Assembly (NCBI RefSeq): GCF_014646115.1
Contig: NZ_BMMV01000013.1
Location: 1 to 64,000, forward strand
Direction of reading: 5' to 3'
DNA length: 64,000 nucleotides
Origin: Streptomyces camponoticapitis
Lineage (GTDB): Bacteria; Actinomycetota; Actinomycetes; Streptomycetales; Streptomycetaceae
Part shown: positions 9,225 to 17,547 of the stretch, one piece after another
How the letters are laid out: every line of letters begins with the position of its first letter
Position numbering within the stretch: the first letter of the stretch is position 1
Translations under genes and position numbers: made by a program
The notes under the pieces: generated by a model
What the model was told of the DNA's origin: nothing
The model's input: the letters and a program-made list of their open reading frames with translations, nothing else
Database searches by the model: none

Positions 9225-9788
9225 ATGGTGCAGAAGGCCAAGATCCTCCTGGTCGATGACCGGCCGGAGAATCTGCTGGCGCTGGAGGCCATCCTCTCCG
9301 CGCTCGATCAGACGCTGGTGCGGGCATCGTCAGGGGAGGAAGCGCTGAAGGCGCTGCTGACGGACGACTTCGCGGTCATTCTGCTGGACGTCCAGATGCC
9401 GGGGATGGACGGTTTCGAGACCGCCGCGCACATCAAGAGGCGCGAGCGGACACGCGACATCCCGATCATCTTCCTCACGGCCATCAACCACGGTCCGCAC
9501 CACACCTTCCGGGGATACGCCGCCGGCGCGGTGGACTACATCTCCAAGCCGTTCGACCCCTGGGTGCTGCGTGCGAAGGTCTCGGTCTTCGTCGAGCTGT
9601 ACATGAAGAACTGTCAGTTGAAGGAGCAGGCCGAAGCGCTCTCCAAACAGCTGGACGACGAGTCCGCGGACGCGGCGGCGGTCGCCACGGCCGCACATCT
9701 GGAGCGCAAACTGACCGGGCTCCGCAGAGCGCTGGACGCCCTGGAGCCGGGCAGCGGAGGCGGCTCCCCGCTTCCCTCGCCGAACTGA
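9225..9788 (+). CDS. osaB: OsaB, response regulator for osmotic adaptation
   Basis: This 187-aa protein has a CheY-like receiver (VDDRPEN; phospho-acceptor Asp55 in LLDVQMPGMDGF; FLTA; conserved Lys in ISKPFDPWVL) followed by a coiled-coil tail (about 125-175) and no DNA-binding domain. ATG 9225 has GAGGAGG 7 nt upstream, which decides it over the in-frame ATG at 9087. The S. coelicolor counterpart is needed for aerial growth under osmotic stress. It presumably receives phosphate from the adjacent OsaA and acts by protein contact, since no effector domain is visible. The 280-nt gap from osaA suggests its own promoter; a TACCAT hexamer at 9137-9142 is one candidate -10. Confidence 0.95.
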   Translation: MVQKAKILLVDDRPENLLALEAILSALDQTLVRASSGEEALKALLTDDFAVILLDVQMPGMDGFETAAHIKRRERTRDIPIIFLTAINHGPHHTFRGYAAGAVDYISKPFDPWVLRAKVSVFVELYMKNCQLKEQAEALSKQLDDESADAAAVATAAHLERKLTGLRRALDALEPGSGGGSPLPSPN

Positions 9789-9850
9789 CGGGCACGCCCC
9801 GGGCTCCAACAGGCCCGTGGGCGGCCCGTATCCGTCTGCCCGGAGGCCTG

Positions 9851-9891
9851 CGGAACGCCCCGTGGAGGGCACTGACGGCACGTCAGTTCCG
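9851..9891. other. Inverted repeat between osaB and ftsK
   Basis: ACTGACG (9871-9877) and CGTCAGT (9881-9887) form a 7-bp hairpin with a 3-nt loop. An outer pair, CGGAAC (9851-9856) and GTTCCG (9886-9891), offers an alternative pairing. It could be a weak terminator for osaB or a regulatory site for ftsK. No T tract follows. Confidence 0.3.
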
Positions 9892-9957
9892 CGCCCGGGA
9901 CGGGCGACACGAACGGGTGAAGCGGTGGGCACACGTGTCCGCCGCCGTTCACACCGG

Positions 9958-9963
9958 TAACCT
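9958..9963 (+). promoter_or_regulatory. -10 hexamer of ftsK (leaderless promoter)
   Basis: TAACCT fits the actinobacterial -10 pattern TANNNT and lies 7 nt before the ATG at 9971. No Shine-Dalgarno is present. This spacing is what is expected when transcription starts at the A of the start codon. Confidence 0.5.
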
Positions 9964-9970
9964 CACCCCC

Positions 9971-12802
9971 ATGGCCTCACGTACGTCCGGCAAGGGTTCC
10001 CAGGGCACGGCGGGCACCGCGAAACCGCGTGCCGGCCGTGCGAGCGGTGCCGCGAAGAAGGCGGCCCCCGCCGCCAAGGCCGCGGCGAAGAAGACAGCAC
10101 CCACGAAGAAGGCGCCAGCCAAGAAGGCCCCCGCGAAGAAGTCCGCGGCCAAACCGGCACCCAGGCCCGCACCGTCGCCGACGAACGGCGTCTACCGCCT
10201 CGTACGCCTCATGTGGCTGGGACTCGCCCACGCGGTCGGCGCGACGTTCCGCGGTATAGGACGGGGCGCGAAGGGGCTCGACCCGGCGCACCGCAAGGAC
10301 GGCAGCGCTCTCCTGCTGCTCGCCCTCGGTCTGATCGTCGCCGCCGGCACGTGGTCGAATCTGCGGGGGCCCGTCGGCGACCTCGTCGAGATGCTCATCA
10401 CCGGCGCCTTCGGCCGGCTCGACCTGCTCGTCCCCATACTGCTGGCCGTCATCGCCGTCCGGCTCATCCTCTATCCGCAGCGCCCCGACGCCAACGGACG
10501 CATCGTGATCGGCCTCTCGGCGCTGGTGATCGGTGTCCTCGGACTCGTACACATCGCGTGCGGCTCCCCGGGCAGGGACGCGGGCACCGAGGCCATGCAG
10601 GACGCCGGCGGGCTCATCGGCTGGGCCGCCTCCAAGCCGCTGATCTTCACCATGGGCGAGGTCCTGGCCGTACCGCTGCTGGTCCTGCTCACCGTCTTCG
10701 GGCTGCTCGTCGTCACCGCGACGCCCGTCAACGCCATCCCGCAGCGGCTGCGTGGGCTCGGTGTCCGGCTCGGCATCCTCGACCCTGCCCCGGCAGGGCG
10801 CGAGGAGGAGGACGGGGAGCGGGAGTACGACAGCGACGACGAACGGTACGACGACCAGTGGCGTGAGGCCCTGCCCCCGCGGGGGCGCCGCTCGTCCGCA
10901 CGGCGCGGCGAGGCGCCCGACGACTACGACCCCGACCAGGCCGAGGTGGAGGCGCTGGCCCGCCGTCGGCGCCCGCGCCGGCGGTCGGTGCAGCCCGAGG
11001 CCGGCCGGCCCATGGACGCCGTCGACGTGGCCGCCGCGGCTGCCGCCGCCCTGGACGGAGCCGTACTCAACGGTATGCCGCCCTCGCCCATCGTCGCCGA
11101 CCTCACCCAGGGCGTCTCGGCGGACCGTACGCGGGACGCGGCGAAGGCACGGCCGGGGGAGCGCTCCGTACCCCCGGCGCGCGAGCCCGAGCCGCACGGC
11201 ACCACCGCCGCGCAGTCCCTGTCCGGCGCCGTGGCCGACCTGACCAAGCCCCCGCCCGCGCAGGACCGCCCGCTGCCCCCGCGGGCCGAGCAGCTTCAGC
11301 TCTCCGGCGACATCACCTACTCCCTGCCGTCGCTGGACCTGCTGGAACGGGGCGGCCCCGGCAAGACCCGCAGTGCCGCCAACGACGCGGTCGTCGACTC
11401 GCTGACCAACGTCTTCATGGAGTTCAAGGTCGACGCGACCGTCACCGGGTTCACCCGGGGGCCCACCGTCACCCGCTACGAGGTGCAGCTCGGCCCCGCC
11501 GTGAAGGTCGAGCGCATCACCGCGCTCACCAAGAACATCGCCTACGCGGTGGCCAGCCCCGACGTCCGGATCATCAGCCCCATCCCCGGCAAGTCCGCCG
11601 TCGGCATCGAGATCCCGAACTCCGACCGCGAGATGGTCGTGCTCGGGGACGTCCTGCGGCTGGCCGACGCCGCCGAGGACGACCACCCGATGCTGGTCGC
11701 GCTCGGCAAGAACGTCGAGGGCGGCTACGAGATGGCCAACCTCGCCAAGATGCCGCACCTGCTGGTCGCCGGCGCCACCGGATCCGGCAAGTCCTCCTGC
11801 ATCAACTGCCTGATCACCTCGGTGATGGTCAGGGCGACCCCGGAGGACGTCCGGATGGTCCTCGTCGACCCCAAGCGGGTCGAGCTCACGGCGTACGAGG
11901 GCATCCCGCACCTGATCACGCCCATCATCACCAACCCCAAGCGGGCCGCCGAGGCGCTCCAGTGGGTCGTGCGGGAGATGGACCTGCGCTACGACGACCT
12001 CGCGGCGTACGGCTACCGCCACATCGACGACTTCAACCGGGCCGTACGCAAGGGCAAGGTCAAGGCCCCCGAGGGCAGCGAGCGCGAGCTGACGCCCTAT
12101 CCGTATCTGCTGGTGATCGTGGACGAGCTGGCCGACCTGATGATGGTCGCGCCGCGCGACGTCGAGGACGCGATCGTGCGCATCACCCAGTTGGCCCGCG
12201 CCGCCGGTATCCATCTGGTGCTCGCCACCCAGCGACCGTCGGTCGACGTCGTCACCGGTCTGATCAAGGCGAACGTGCCGTCCAGGCTCGCCTTCGCGAC
12301 CTCCTCGCTCGCCGACAGCCGGGTCATCCTCGACCAGCCGGGCGCCGAGAAGCTGATCGGCAAGGGCGACGGGCTCTTCCTCCCCATGGGGGCCAGCAAG
12401 CCGACCCGTATGCAGGGCGCCTTCGTCACGGAGGAGGAGGTCGCGGCCGTCGTCCAGCACTGCAAGGATCAGATGGCGCCGGTCTTCCGGGAGGACGTCG
12501 TCGTCGGCACGGCCAAGAAGAAGGAGATCGACGAGGACATCGGCGACGATCTCGATCTGCTGTGCCAGGCCGCCGAGTTGGTGGTCTCCACGCAATTCGG
12601 CTCGACATCGATGCTTCAACGGAAGTTGCGCGTGGGTTTCGCCAAAGCGGGCAGGCTTATGGACCTGATGGAATCACGGAACATCGTCGGTCCGAGCGAG
12701 GGTTCCAAGGCGCGTGATGTGCTGGTGAAGGCAGACGAGCTTGACGGAGTGCTCGCTGTGATCCGCGGTGTGCCCGCTCCCGAAGGAGCTGACGGAAATT
12801 GA
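9971..12802 (+). CDS. ftsK: FtsK/SpoIIIE DNA translocase
   Basis: This 943-aa septal DNA pump moves chromosomes out of closing septa, especially during sporulation septation in Streptomyces. The first ~75 residues are Ala/Lys/Pro-rich, then there are about four membrane helices (107-250), a charged Arg/Asp/Glu-rich linker (265-480), and the RecA-like motor with Walker A GATGSGKS at 601-608 and Walker B LLVIVDELADLM. A C-terminal winged-helix gamma domain (VSTQFGSTSMLQRKLRVGFAKA) reads KOPS-like guide sequences. The ATG at 9971 is chosen because the conserved MASRTS start lies there with a leaderless -10; a GTG at 9917 would add 18 residues and also lacks a ribosome site. Confidence 0.95.
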   Translation: MASRTSGKGSQGTAGTAKPRAGRASGAAKKAAPAAKAAAKKTAPTKKAPAKKAPAKKSAAKPAPRPAPSPTNGVYRLVRLMWLGLAHAVGATFRGIGRGAKGLDPAHRKDGSALLLLALGLIVAAGTWSNLRGPVGDLVEMLITGAFGRLDLLVPILLAVIAVRLILYPQRPDANGRIVIGLSALVIGVLGLVHIACGSPGRDAGTEAMQDAGGLIGWAASKPLIFTMGEVLAVPLLVLLTVFGLLVVTATPVNAIPQRLRGLGVRLGILDPAPAGREEEDGEREYDSDDERYDDQWREALPPRGRRSSARRGEAPDDYDPDQAEVEALARRRRPRRRSVQPEAGRPMDAVDVAAAAAAALDGAVLNGMPPSPIVADLTQGVSADRTRDAAKARPGERSVPPAREPEPHGTTAAQSLSGAVADLTKPPPAQDRPLPPRAEQLQLSGDITYSLPSLDLLERGGPGKTRSAANDAVVDSLTNVFMEFKVDATVTGFTRGPTVTRYEVQLGPAVKVERITALTKNIAYAVASPDVRIISPIPGKSAVGIEIPNSDREMVVLGDVLRLADAAEDDHPMLVALGKNVEGGYEMANLAKMPHLLVAGATGSGKSSCINCLITSVMVRATPEDVRMVLVDPKRVELTAYEGIPHLITPIITNPKRAAEALQWVVREMDLRYDDLAAYGYRHIDDFNRAVRKGKVKAPEGSERELTPYPYLLVIVDELADLMMVAPRDVEDAIVRITQLARAAGIHLVLATQRPSVDVVTGLIKANVPSRLAFATSSLADSRVILDQPGAEKLIGKGDGLFLPMGASKPTRMQGAFVTEEEVAAVVQHCKDQMAPVFREDVVVGTAKKKEIDEDIGDDLDLLCQAAELVVSTQFGSTSMLQRKLRVGFAKAGRLMDLMESRNIVGPSEGSKARDVLVKADELDGVLAVIRGVPAPEGADGN

Positions 12803-12940
12803 CGGAGCCTGAGGCGATCCGACGGATACCCGGAGCAACTTTTCCCCTCGGTCGGGCGTCAACGTGGAAGGGGAGACACGCCGTGTCCCGCCGACACGCC
12901 GTCCGGCCATTCTGATGGCGTACAAAGTCCATCCGCCCGG

Positions 12941-12971
12941 TTGCCCCACCCTTTCGTACCACCCATAGACT
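12941..12971 (+). promoter_or_regulatory. Candidate promoter of the RodZ-like gene
   Basis: TTGCCC (12941-12946) and TAGACT (12966-12971) are separated by 19 bp and lie 41 nt before the chosen GTG. The match to housekeeping promoters is moderate and the spacing slightly long. Confidence 0.35.
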
Positions 12972-13011
12972 GAACGTCCAGCAGGTGGCTACACGCTCGA
13001 AAGGCACTCCC

Positions 13012-13866
13012 GTGTCCATCGGCAACTCTCCCGAAGACGACCAGCCTTCCGCCGTCGAACCCGCTGAGGACGTGCGGGCCGCGCCCGAAGACGACAAGCC
13101 TTCGGTCGGTCACGTCCTCCAGCAAGCACGCTCCGCCGCAGGTCTGACGCTCGAAGACGTCAGTGCATCCACTCGGGTGCGTCTTCCCATCGTGCAGGCG
13201 ATCGAGGAGGACGACTTCTCGCGCTCCGGCGGTGACGTCTACGCCCGCGGCCATATCCGCATGATCGCGCGCGTCGTCGGCATCGACCCCGAACCGCTTG
13301 TCACGCAGTACGACTCCGAGCACGGCGGGCGCCCGTCGCCGACGCCCGCGGCCCCGCTGTTCGAGGCCGAACGGATCCGCCCGGAGCGTCGCCGTCCCAA
13401 CTGGACGGCGGCCATGGTCGCCGCGATCGTCGCGGTGATCGGCTTCGTCGGCTTCACCATGTTCAACAGTGGTGACGAGGACGGCCCGGGCAAGCAGGTC
13501 GCCGAGGGCCCGGCGCCGGAGAAGACGACGTCCGAGCCGAGCACCACCAAGCCCGCCGACCCGAAGCCCGACCCCTCGGACAGCGCCATCGCCGCGGCTC
13601 CTGCCGACAAGGTGACGGTCAAGCTCTCCGCGGTCGAGGACAAGAGCTGGATCTCCGCCAAGTCCCCCAACGGTGAACTGATCTTCGACGGACTGCTCCT
13701 CAAGGGGGAGTCCAAGACCTTCCAGGACGACGAGCAGATCGACTTCATCCTCGGCAACGCCGGAGTGATCGACATCTTCGTCAACGGCAAGCAGGTCGAC
13801 GAGGACTTCAAGCCGGGCCAGGTCGAGCGGCCTTCGTACACGAAGGGCGACCCGGAGGCGGGCTGA
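13012..13866 (+). CDS. RodZ-like helix-turn-helix membrane protein
   Basis: This 284-aa protein has a cytoplasmic Xre-type HTH (about 31-95; LQQARSAAGLTLEDVS then YARGHIRMIARVVG), a single membrane helix (131-151), a Thr/Pro/Lys-rich spacer, and a C-terminal DUF4115-type beta domain (about 195-280) outside the cell. This is the RodZ/YfgA architecture; RodZ links cytoskeleton to wall synthesis in rods. In Streptomyces, which grow from tips, the role is not settled, so only the family is named. GTG 13012 has GAAAGG 7 nt upstream; an in-frame GTG at 12985 lacks a good ribosome site. Confidence 0.85.
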   Translation: MSIGNSPEDDQPSAVEPAEDVRAAPEDDKPSVGHVLQQARSAAGLTLEDVSASTRVRLPIVQAIEEDDFSRSGGDVYARGHIRMIARVVGIDPEPLVTQYDSEHGGRPSPTPAAPLFEAERIRPERRRPNWTAAMVAAIVAVIGFVGFTMFNSGDEDGPGKQVAEGPAPEKTTSEPSTTKPADPKPDPSDSAIAAAPADKVTVKLSAVEDKSWISAKSPNGELIFDGLLLKGESKTFQDDEQIDFILGNAGVIDIFVNGKQVDEDFKPGQVERPSYTKGDPEAG

Positions 13867-14028
13867 TACCGAGCCGGCGCCCAGGGTCTGTTCGCGAGGC
13901 GGAACCCGGCGGCGCCGGCGGTATCGGGGAGAGCGACCGGGCGGTGTGCTGGAGCCGCCCCGGGAGCGGCCCGTACTCACCTGACCGGCCTGACAGCCCT
14001 GCACGGCGGGAGGGCGGCCAGGACAAAG

Positions 14029-14034
14029 TAGTCT
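14029..14034 (+). promoter_or_regulatory. -10 hexamer of rimO (leaderless promoter)
   Basis: TAGTCT fits TANNNT and sits 7 nt before the ATG at 14042. No Shine-Dalgarno lies in between, so the rimO-pgsA-cinA mRNA probably starts at the start codon. Confidence 0.5.
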
Positions 14035-14041
14035 TGAGCCC

Positions 14042-15592
14042 ATGCCCGAACGCCGTACCGTCGCCCTTGTCACGCTTGGCTGCGCCCGTAACGAGGTGGA
14101 CTCGGAGGAGCTTGCAGGCCGCTTGGCAGCGGACGGCTGGGAGCTCGTCGAGGAAGCCGCCGACGCGGACGTCGCCGTCGTCAATACCTGTGGCTTCGTC
14201 GAAGCCGCCAAGAAGGACTCCGTCGACGCCCTGCTGGAAGCCAACGATCTGAAGGATCACGGCCGGACGCAGGCCGTCGTCGCCGTCGGCTGCATGGCCG
14301 AGCGCTACGGCAAGGAACTCGCGGAATCGCTCCCCGAAGCGGACGGTGTGCTCGGGTTCGACGACTACGCCGACATCTCCGACCGCCTTCAGACCATCCT
14401 CAACGGCGGTATCCACGCCTCGCACACGCCCCGCGACCGGCGCAAGCTGCTCCCGCTCAGCCCTGCGGACCGGCAGGGCGCCACCGGTGTGGCGCTGCCC
14501 GGACACGGCTCCGAGGCCGCGTCGGCGCACTCTCCCGCAGAGGCCGTCATTCCCGCCCCCGCGGACCTGCCGAAGGGACTCGCGCCGGCCTCCGGCCCGC
14601 GCGCCCCGCTGCGCCGGCGTCTCGACAACAGCCCCGTCGCCTCGGTGAAGCTGGCCTCCGGCTGCGACCGGCGCTGCTCCTTCTGCGCCATCCCCTCCTT
14701 CAGAGGCTCCTTCATCTCGCGCCGCCCGTCGGATGTACTGGGCGAGACGCGCTGGCTGGCCGAGCAGGGCGTCAAGGAGGTCATGCTCGTCTCCGAGAAC
14801 AACACCTCCTACGGCAAGGACCTCGGCGACATCCGCCTCCTGGAGACGCTGCTGCCCGAACTCGCCGCGGTCGACGGGATCGAGCGGGTGAGAGTCAGCT
14901 ATCTCCAGCCCGCCGAGATGCGCCCCGGGCTCATCGACGTACTGACGTCCACGCCGGGAGTCGCCCCGTACTTCGATCTGTCCTTCCAGCACTCCGCACC
15001 GACCGTGCTACGCGCGATGCGCCGCTTCGGGGACACCGACCGCTTCCTCGATCTCCTCGAGACGATCCGGGGCAAGGCCCCGCAGGCCGGTGTGCGCTCC
15101 AACTTCATCGTGGGCTTCCCCGGCGAGACGGAGGCCGACTTCGCCGAGCTGGAACGCTTCCTCACGAGCGCGCGGCTCGACGCCATCGGTGTGTTCGGCT
15201 ACTCGGACGAGGACGGCACCGAGGCGGCGACGTACGACCACAAGCTGGACGAGGACGTCGTGGCCGAGCGGCTGGCGCATCTGTCGCGGCTGGCCGACGA
15301 ACTGACGGCGCAGCGGGCCGAGGAGCGCCTGGGGGAGACCCTCACGGTGCTCGTGGAGTCCCTTGAGTCGGAGGACGCCGAGGACGGCGCCGGGGAGGCT
15401 GCCGTGGGCCGGGCGGCACACCAGGCGCCCGAGACCGACGGCCAGGTGATCTTCACATCGGGCGAGGGTCTGCGTCCCGGCCGTATGGTCGAGGCGAAGG
15501 TGGTCGGTACACAGGGTGTCGACCTGGTGGCCGAGTACTGCGGCTTCACCGGGGACGAGCCCCGGAGCCCCGGCGAGGAGGCAGCCAGATGA
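14042..15592 (+). CDS. rimO: Ribosomal protein S12 methylthiotransferase RimO
   Basis: This is a 516-aa radical-SAM methylthiotransferase that adds a methylthio group to the conserved Asp of ribosomal protein S12. The N-terminal cluster-binding domain has Cys14, Cys50 and Cys84. The radical-SAM CxxxCxxC is Cys208-Cys212-Cys215 in SGCDRRCSFC. A C-terminal TRAM-like domain follows. Between the two cluster domains (about 125-205) is a Pro/Ala/Arg-rich insert that makes the protein longer than the ~440 aa of E. coli RimO. It is told apart from MiaB (51697) by MPERRTVALVTLGCARNEVDS. The gene overlaps pgsA by 4 nt (ATGA). Confidence 0.93.
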   Translation: MPERRTVALVTLGCARNEVDSEELAGRLAADGWELVEEAADADVAVVNTCGFVEAAKKDSVDALLEANDLKDHGRTQAVVAVGCMAERYGKELAESLPEADGVLGFDDYADISDRLQTILNGGIHASHTPRDRRKLLPLSPADRQGATGVALPGHGSEAASAHSPAEAVIPAPADLPKGLAPASGPRAPLRRRLDNSPVASVKLASGCDRRCSFCAIPSFRGSFISRRPSDVLGETRWLAEQGVKEVMLVSENNTSYGKDLGDIRLLETLLPELAAVDGIERVRVSYLQPAEMRPGLIDVLTSTPGVAPYFDLSFQHSAPTVLRAMRRFGDTDRFLDLLETIRGKAPQAGVRSNFIVGFPGETEADFAELERFLTSARLDAIGVFGYSDEDGTEAATYDHKLDEDVVAERLAHLSRLADELTAQRAEERLGETLTVLVESLESEDAEDGAGEAAVGRAAHQAPETDGQVIFTSGEGLRPGRMVEAKVVGTQGVDLVAEYCGFTGDEPRSPGEEAAR

Positions 15593-16254
15593 CCGGAGTC
15601 CCGGCATCGGCCGAGGGCGGCCAGGGTAGGCCGGCGCCCGGTGGCAAGCTGGGGGCTGCGGCCGTCAATCAGGCCAGCGTGTGGAACATCGCCAACATCC
15701 TCACCATGATGCGGCTGGTGCTCGTGCCGGCCTTCGTGGTGCTGCTGTTCCAGGACGGCGGGTTCGACCCGGCCTGGCGCGCCTGGGCGTGGGCCGCGTT
15801 CGCCGTGGCCATGATCACCGACATCTTCGACGGGCATCTGGCCCGTACGTACAACCTGGTCACCGACTTCGGGAAGATCGCCGACCCGATCGCCGACAAG
15901 GCGATCATGGCGGCGGGGCTGATCAGCCTCTCCGTCCTCGGAGATCTTCCGTGGTGGGTGACCGGGGTCATCCTCTTCCGTGAGCTCGGGATCACGCTGA
16001 TGCGGTTCTGGGTGATCAGGCACGGGGTGATTCCGGCCAGCCGCGGCGGCAAGATGAAGACGCTCGCGCAGGGAGTGGCCGTCGGCATGTATGTGCTGGC
16101 GCTGACGGGGCCGCTCGCGACGCTGCGGTTCTGGGTGATGGCGCTCGCCGTCGTACTGACCGTGCTGACCGGCCTGGACTACGTACGCCAGGCGATCGTC
16201 CTGCGCAGGGCGGGTATCACCGCGGAACGTGAGCGGGCGGGGAGCGCTCCGTGA
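15589..16254 (+). CDS. pgsA: CDP-alcohol phosphatidyltransferase, PgsA-type
   Basis: This 221-aa integral membrane enzyme should make phosphatidylglycerophosphate from CDP-diacylglycerol and glycerol-3-phosphate. The signature DxxDGxxAR-x8-GxxxDxxxD is present as TDIFDGHLARTYNLVTDFGK followed by IADPIAD. Four to six hydrophobic helices are visible. It is translationally coupled to rimO (ATGA overlap) and to cinA (GTGA overlap). The order pgsA-cinA-clgR is conserved in mycobacteria and corynebacteria. The substrate could differ, since actinobacteria have several paralogues (including phosphatidylinositol-phosphate synthases), so the PG assignment is by synteny. Confidence 0.88.
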   Translation: MTGVPASAEGGQGRPAPGGKLGAAAVNQASVWNIANILTMMRLVLVPAFVVLLFQDGGFDPAWRAWAWAAFAVAMITDIFDGHLARTYNLVTDFGKIADPIADKAIMAAGLISLSVLGDLPWWVTGVILFRELGITLMRFWVIRHGVIPASRGGKMKTLAQGVAVGMYVLALTGPLATLRFWVMALAVVLTVLTGLDYVRQAIVLRRAGITAERERAGSAP

Positions 16255-16820
16255 CGGCCGCGGGGAAGGACGCGGCGGCCGGAGACGTTCTTCCTGGTGA
16301 CCTGCCACTGAGGGATCTGGCGGCCCGGGTACTGGACCTGCTCGTGCGGGACGGTACGACGCTGGCCGTCGCCGAGTCCCTGACCGGCGGTCTCGTGGCC
16401 GCGGAACTCACTTCGGTCCCCGGCGCCTCCCGGGCGCTCCGCGGGGGCGTCACGGCCTACGCGACGGACGTCAAGCGCGATGTCCTGGGCGTGGACGGAA
16501 CACTTCTGGCCGAGCGGGGCGCGGTGGATCCCGACGTCGCACGGCAGATGGCCACCGGCATACGGCGCGTACTGGCCGCCGGCTGGGGCATCGCGACCAC
16601 GGGGGTCGCGGGTCCGGACCCGCAGGACGGGCAGCCCGTGGGCACCGTCTACGTGGCGGTGAGCGGTCCGCACGGTGCCGGGAAAGTGGCCGCACTGCGG
16701 TTGAACGGTGACCGGGAGGAAATCCGTAGAGAGAGTGTACGGAGCGTGCTGGAACTGCTCTCCGGCGAACTGACCGGGAACGGGCGGACACAGGATACGG
16801 AACGGAACGGGGGGACTTGA
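16251..16820 (+). CDS. cinA: CinA C-terminal family protein (nicotinamide-nucleotide amidase type)
   Basis: This 189-aa protein consists only of the CinA C-terminal domain (AESLTGGLVAAELTSVPGAS near the N-terminus, GIATTGVAGPDPQDGQPVGTVYVAV in the middle). Members of this domain, such as E. coli PncC, deamidate NMN in pyridine nucleotide salvage. The N-terminal MoCF-like domain of full-length CinA is absent, as is usual in actinobacteria. The GTG start overlaps the pgsA stop (GTGA), which implies coupled translation. Confidence 0.9.
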   Translation: MTAAGKDAAAGDVLPGDLPLRDLAARVLDLLVRDGTTLAVAESLTGGLVAAELTSVPGASRALRGGVTAYATDVKRDVLGVDGTLLAERGAVDPDVARQMATGIRRVLAAGWGIATTGVAGPDPQDGQPVGTVYVAVSGPHGAGKVAALRLNGDREEIRRESVRSVLELLSGELTGNGRTQDTERNGGT

Positions 16821-16933
16821 TGTTTGCAGCCCTGAGTGAACACGACATCGCTCCCCGCACGGCCGCAGCGCGAGGCGGTACGGTGGGGCGAGAAGGATGC
16901 GGCTACGCGGTCCGAGGAGGGAGCCACCGATGA
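16820..16933 (+). CDS. Possible 37-aa small protein between cinA and clgR
   Basis: This short frame starts at an ATG overlapping the cinA stop (TGATG) and ends with a TGA overlapping the clgR start (ATGA). It fills the gap exactly, and GGGGGGA lies 4 nt upstream. The predicted product begins MFAALSEHDIAPRTAAARGG. Against it, GC at third positions is only about 60 percent, well below neighbouring genes, and no family is recognised. It may be a real coupled small protein or only spacer holding the clgR ribosome site. Confidence 0.35.
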   Translation: MFAALSEHDIAPRTAAARGGTVGREGCGYAVRGGSHR

Positions 16934-17313
16934 TTCTGCTCCGTCGCCTGCTTGGTGACGTGCTGCGTCGGCAGCGCCAGCGCCAGGGCCGTACTCTGCG
17001 CGAAGTCTCCTCGTCCGCCCGAGTCTCGCTCGGCTATCTCTCCGAGGTGGAGCGGGGGCAGAAGGAGGCTTCTTCCGAGCTGCTCTCCGCTATCTGCGAC
17101 GCGCTTGACGTACGGATGTCCGAGCTCATGCGCGAAGTGAGCGACGAACTGTCGCTGGCCGAGCTGGCTGCGTCCGCAGCGGCGAGCGAGCCTGTGCCCG
17201 CAGCGGTACGTCCGATGCTCAATTCCGTCTCCGTGACGTCGGTGGCAGGTGTGCCGACCGAGCGGGTGACCATCAAGGCGCCAACGGAAGCGGTGGATGT
17301 CGTCGCCGCTTGA
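16930..17313 (+). CDS. clgR: ClgR, activator of Clp protease genes
   Basis: This 127-aa regulator has an N-terminal Xre-type HTH (about 5-62; RTLREVSSSARVSLGYLSEVERGQ) and a short C-terminal tail ending VVAA. In Streptomyces ClgR activates clpP1P2, clpC and lon, and is itself removed by ClpP, with the terminal Ala-Ala acting as the degradation signal. ATG 16930 has GAGGAGGG 7-8 nt upstream. The position directly after pgsA-cinA matches the conserved pgsA-cinA-clgR order in corynebacteria and mycobacteria. It is followed by a terminator. Confidence 0.93.
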   Translation: MILLRRLLGDVLRRQRQRQGRTLREVSSSARVSLGYLSEVERGQKEASSELLSAICDALDVRMSELMREVSDELSLAELAASAAASEPVPAAVRPMLNSVSVTSVAGVPTERVTIKAPTEAVDVVAA

Positions 17314-17337
17314 TCTGTACGGCGTGACCGAGGCCTG

Positions 17338-17376
17338 AGCCCCGGACGGTCCTGAGGACCGGCCGGGGCTTCTGCT
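17338..17376 (+). terminator. Terminator after clgR
   Basis: AGCCCCGG (17338-17345) pairs with CCGGGGCT (17363-17370), and an inner GGTCC/GGACC stem lies between them. A TTCTGCTTT stretch follows. It ends the rimO-pgsA-cinA-clgR unit. The rest of 17377-17547 holds no gene; it should contain the dpsB promoter, including CGTACGT-type repeats near 17490-17525. Confidence 0.8.
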
Positions 17377-17547
17377 TTGCCGTCCTGGGGGCTGGGGGGG
17401 TGTGAGGGCGTCGGGCTCGGGTGGTGAGGGCGCCGGGCTCAGGTCGCGCATTCTTCCGAAATGACCCTTTTGGAGTCTTGTGCCATGGTGGGCGTACGTG
17501 TGAATGAGTATCTGTACGTACGTGCGAACCGGAACTGGAGAACCGCC

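Noticed and set aside
9977..12619. 880-codon open frame on minus opposite ftsK
   Set aside because: Antisense shadow of ftsK, with Asp/Gly/His/Arg-rich composition typical of such shadows and no domain.
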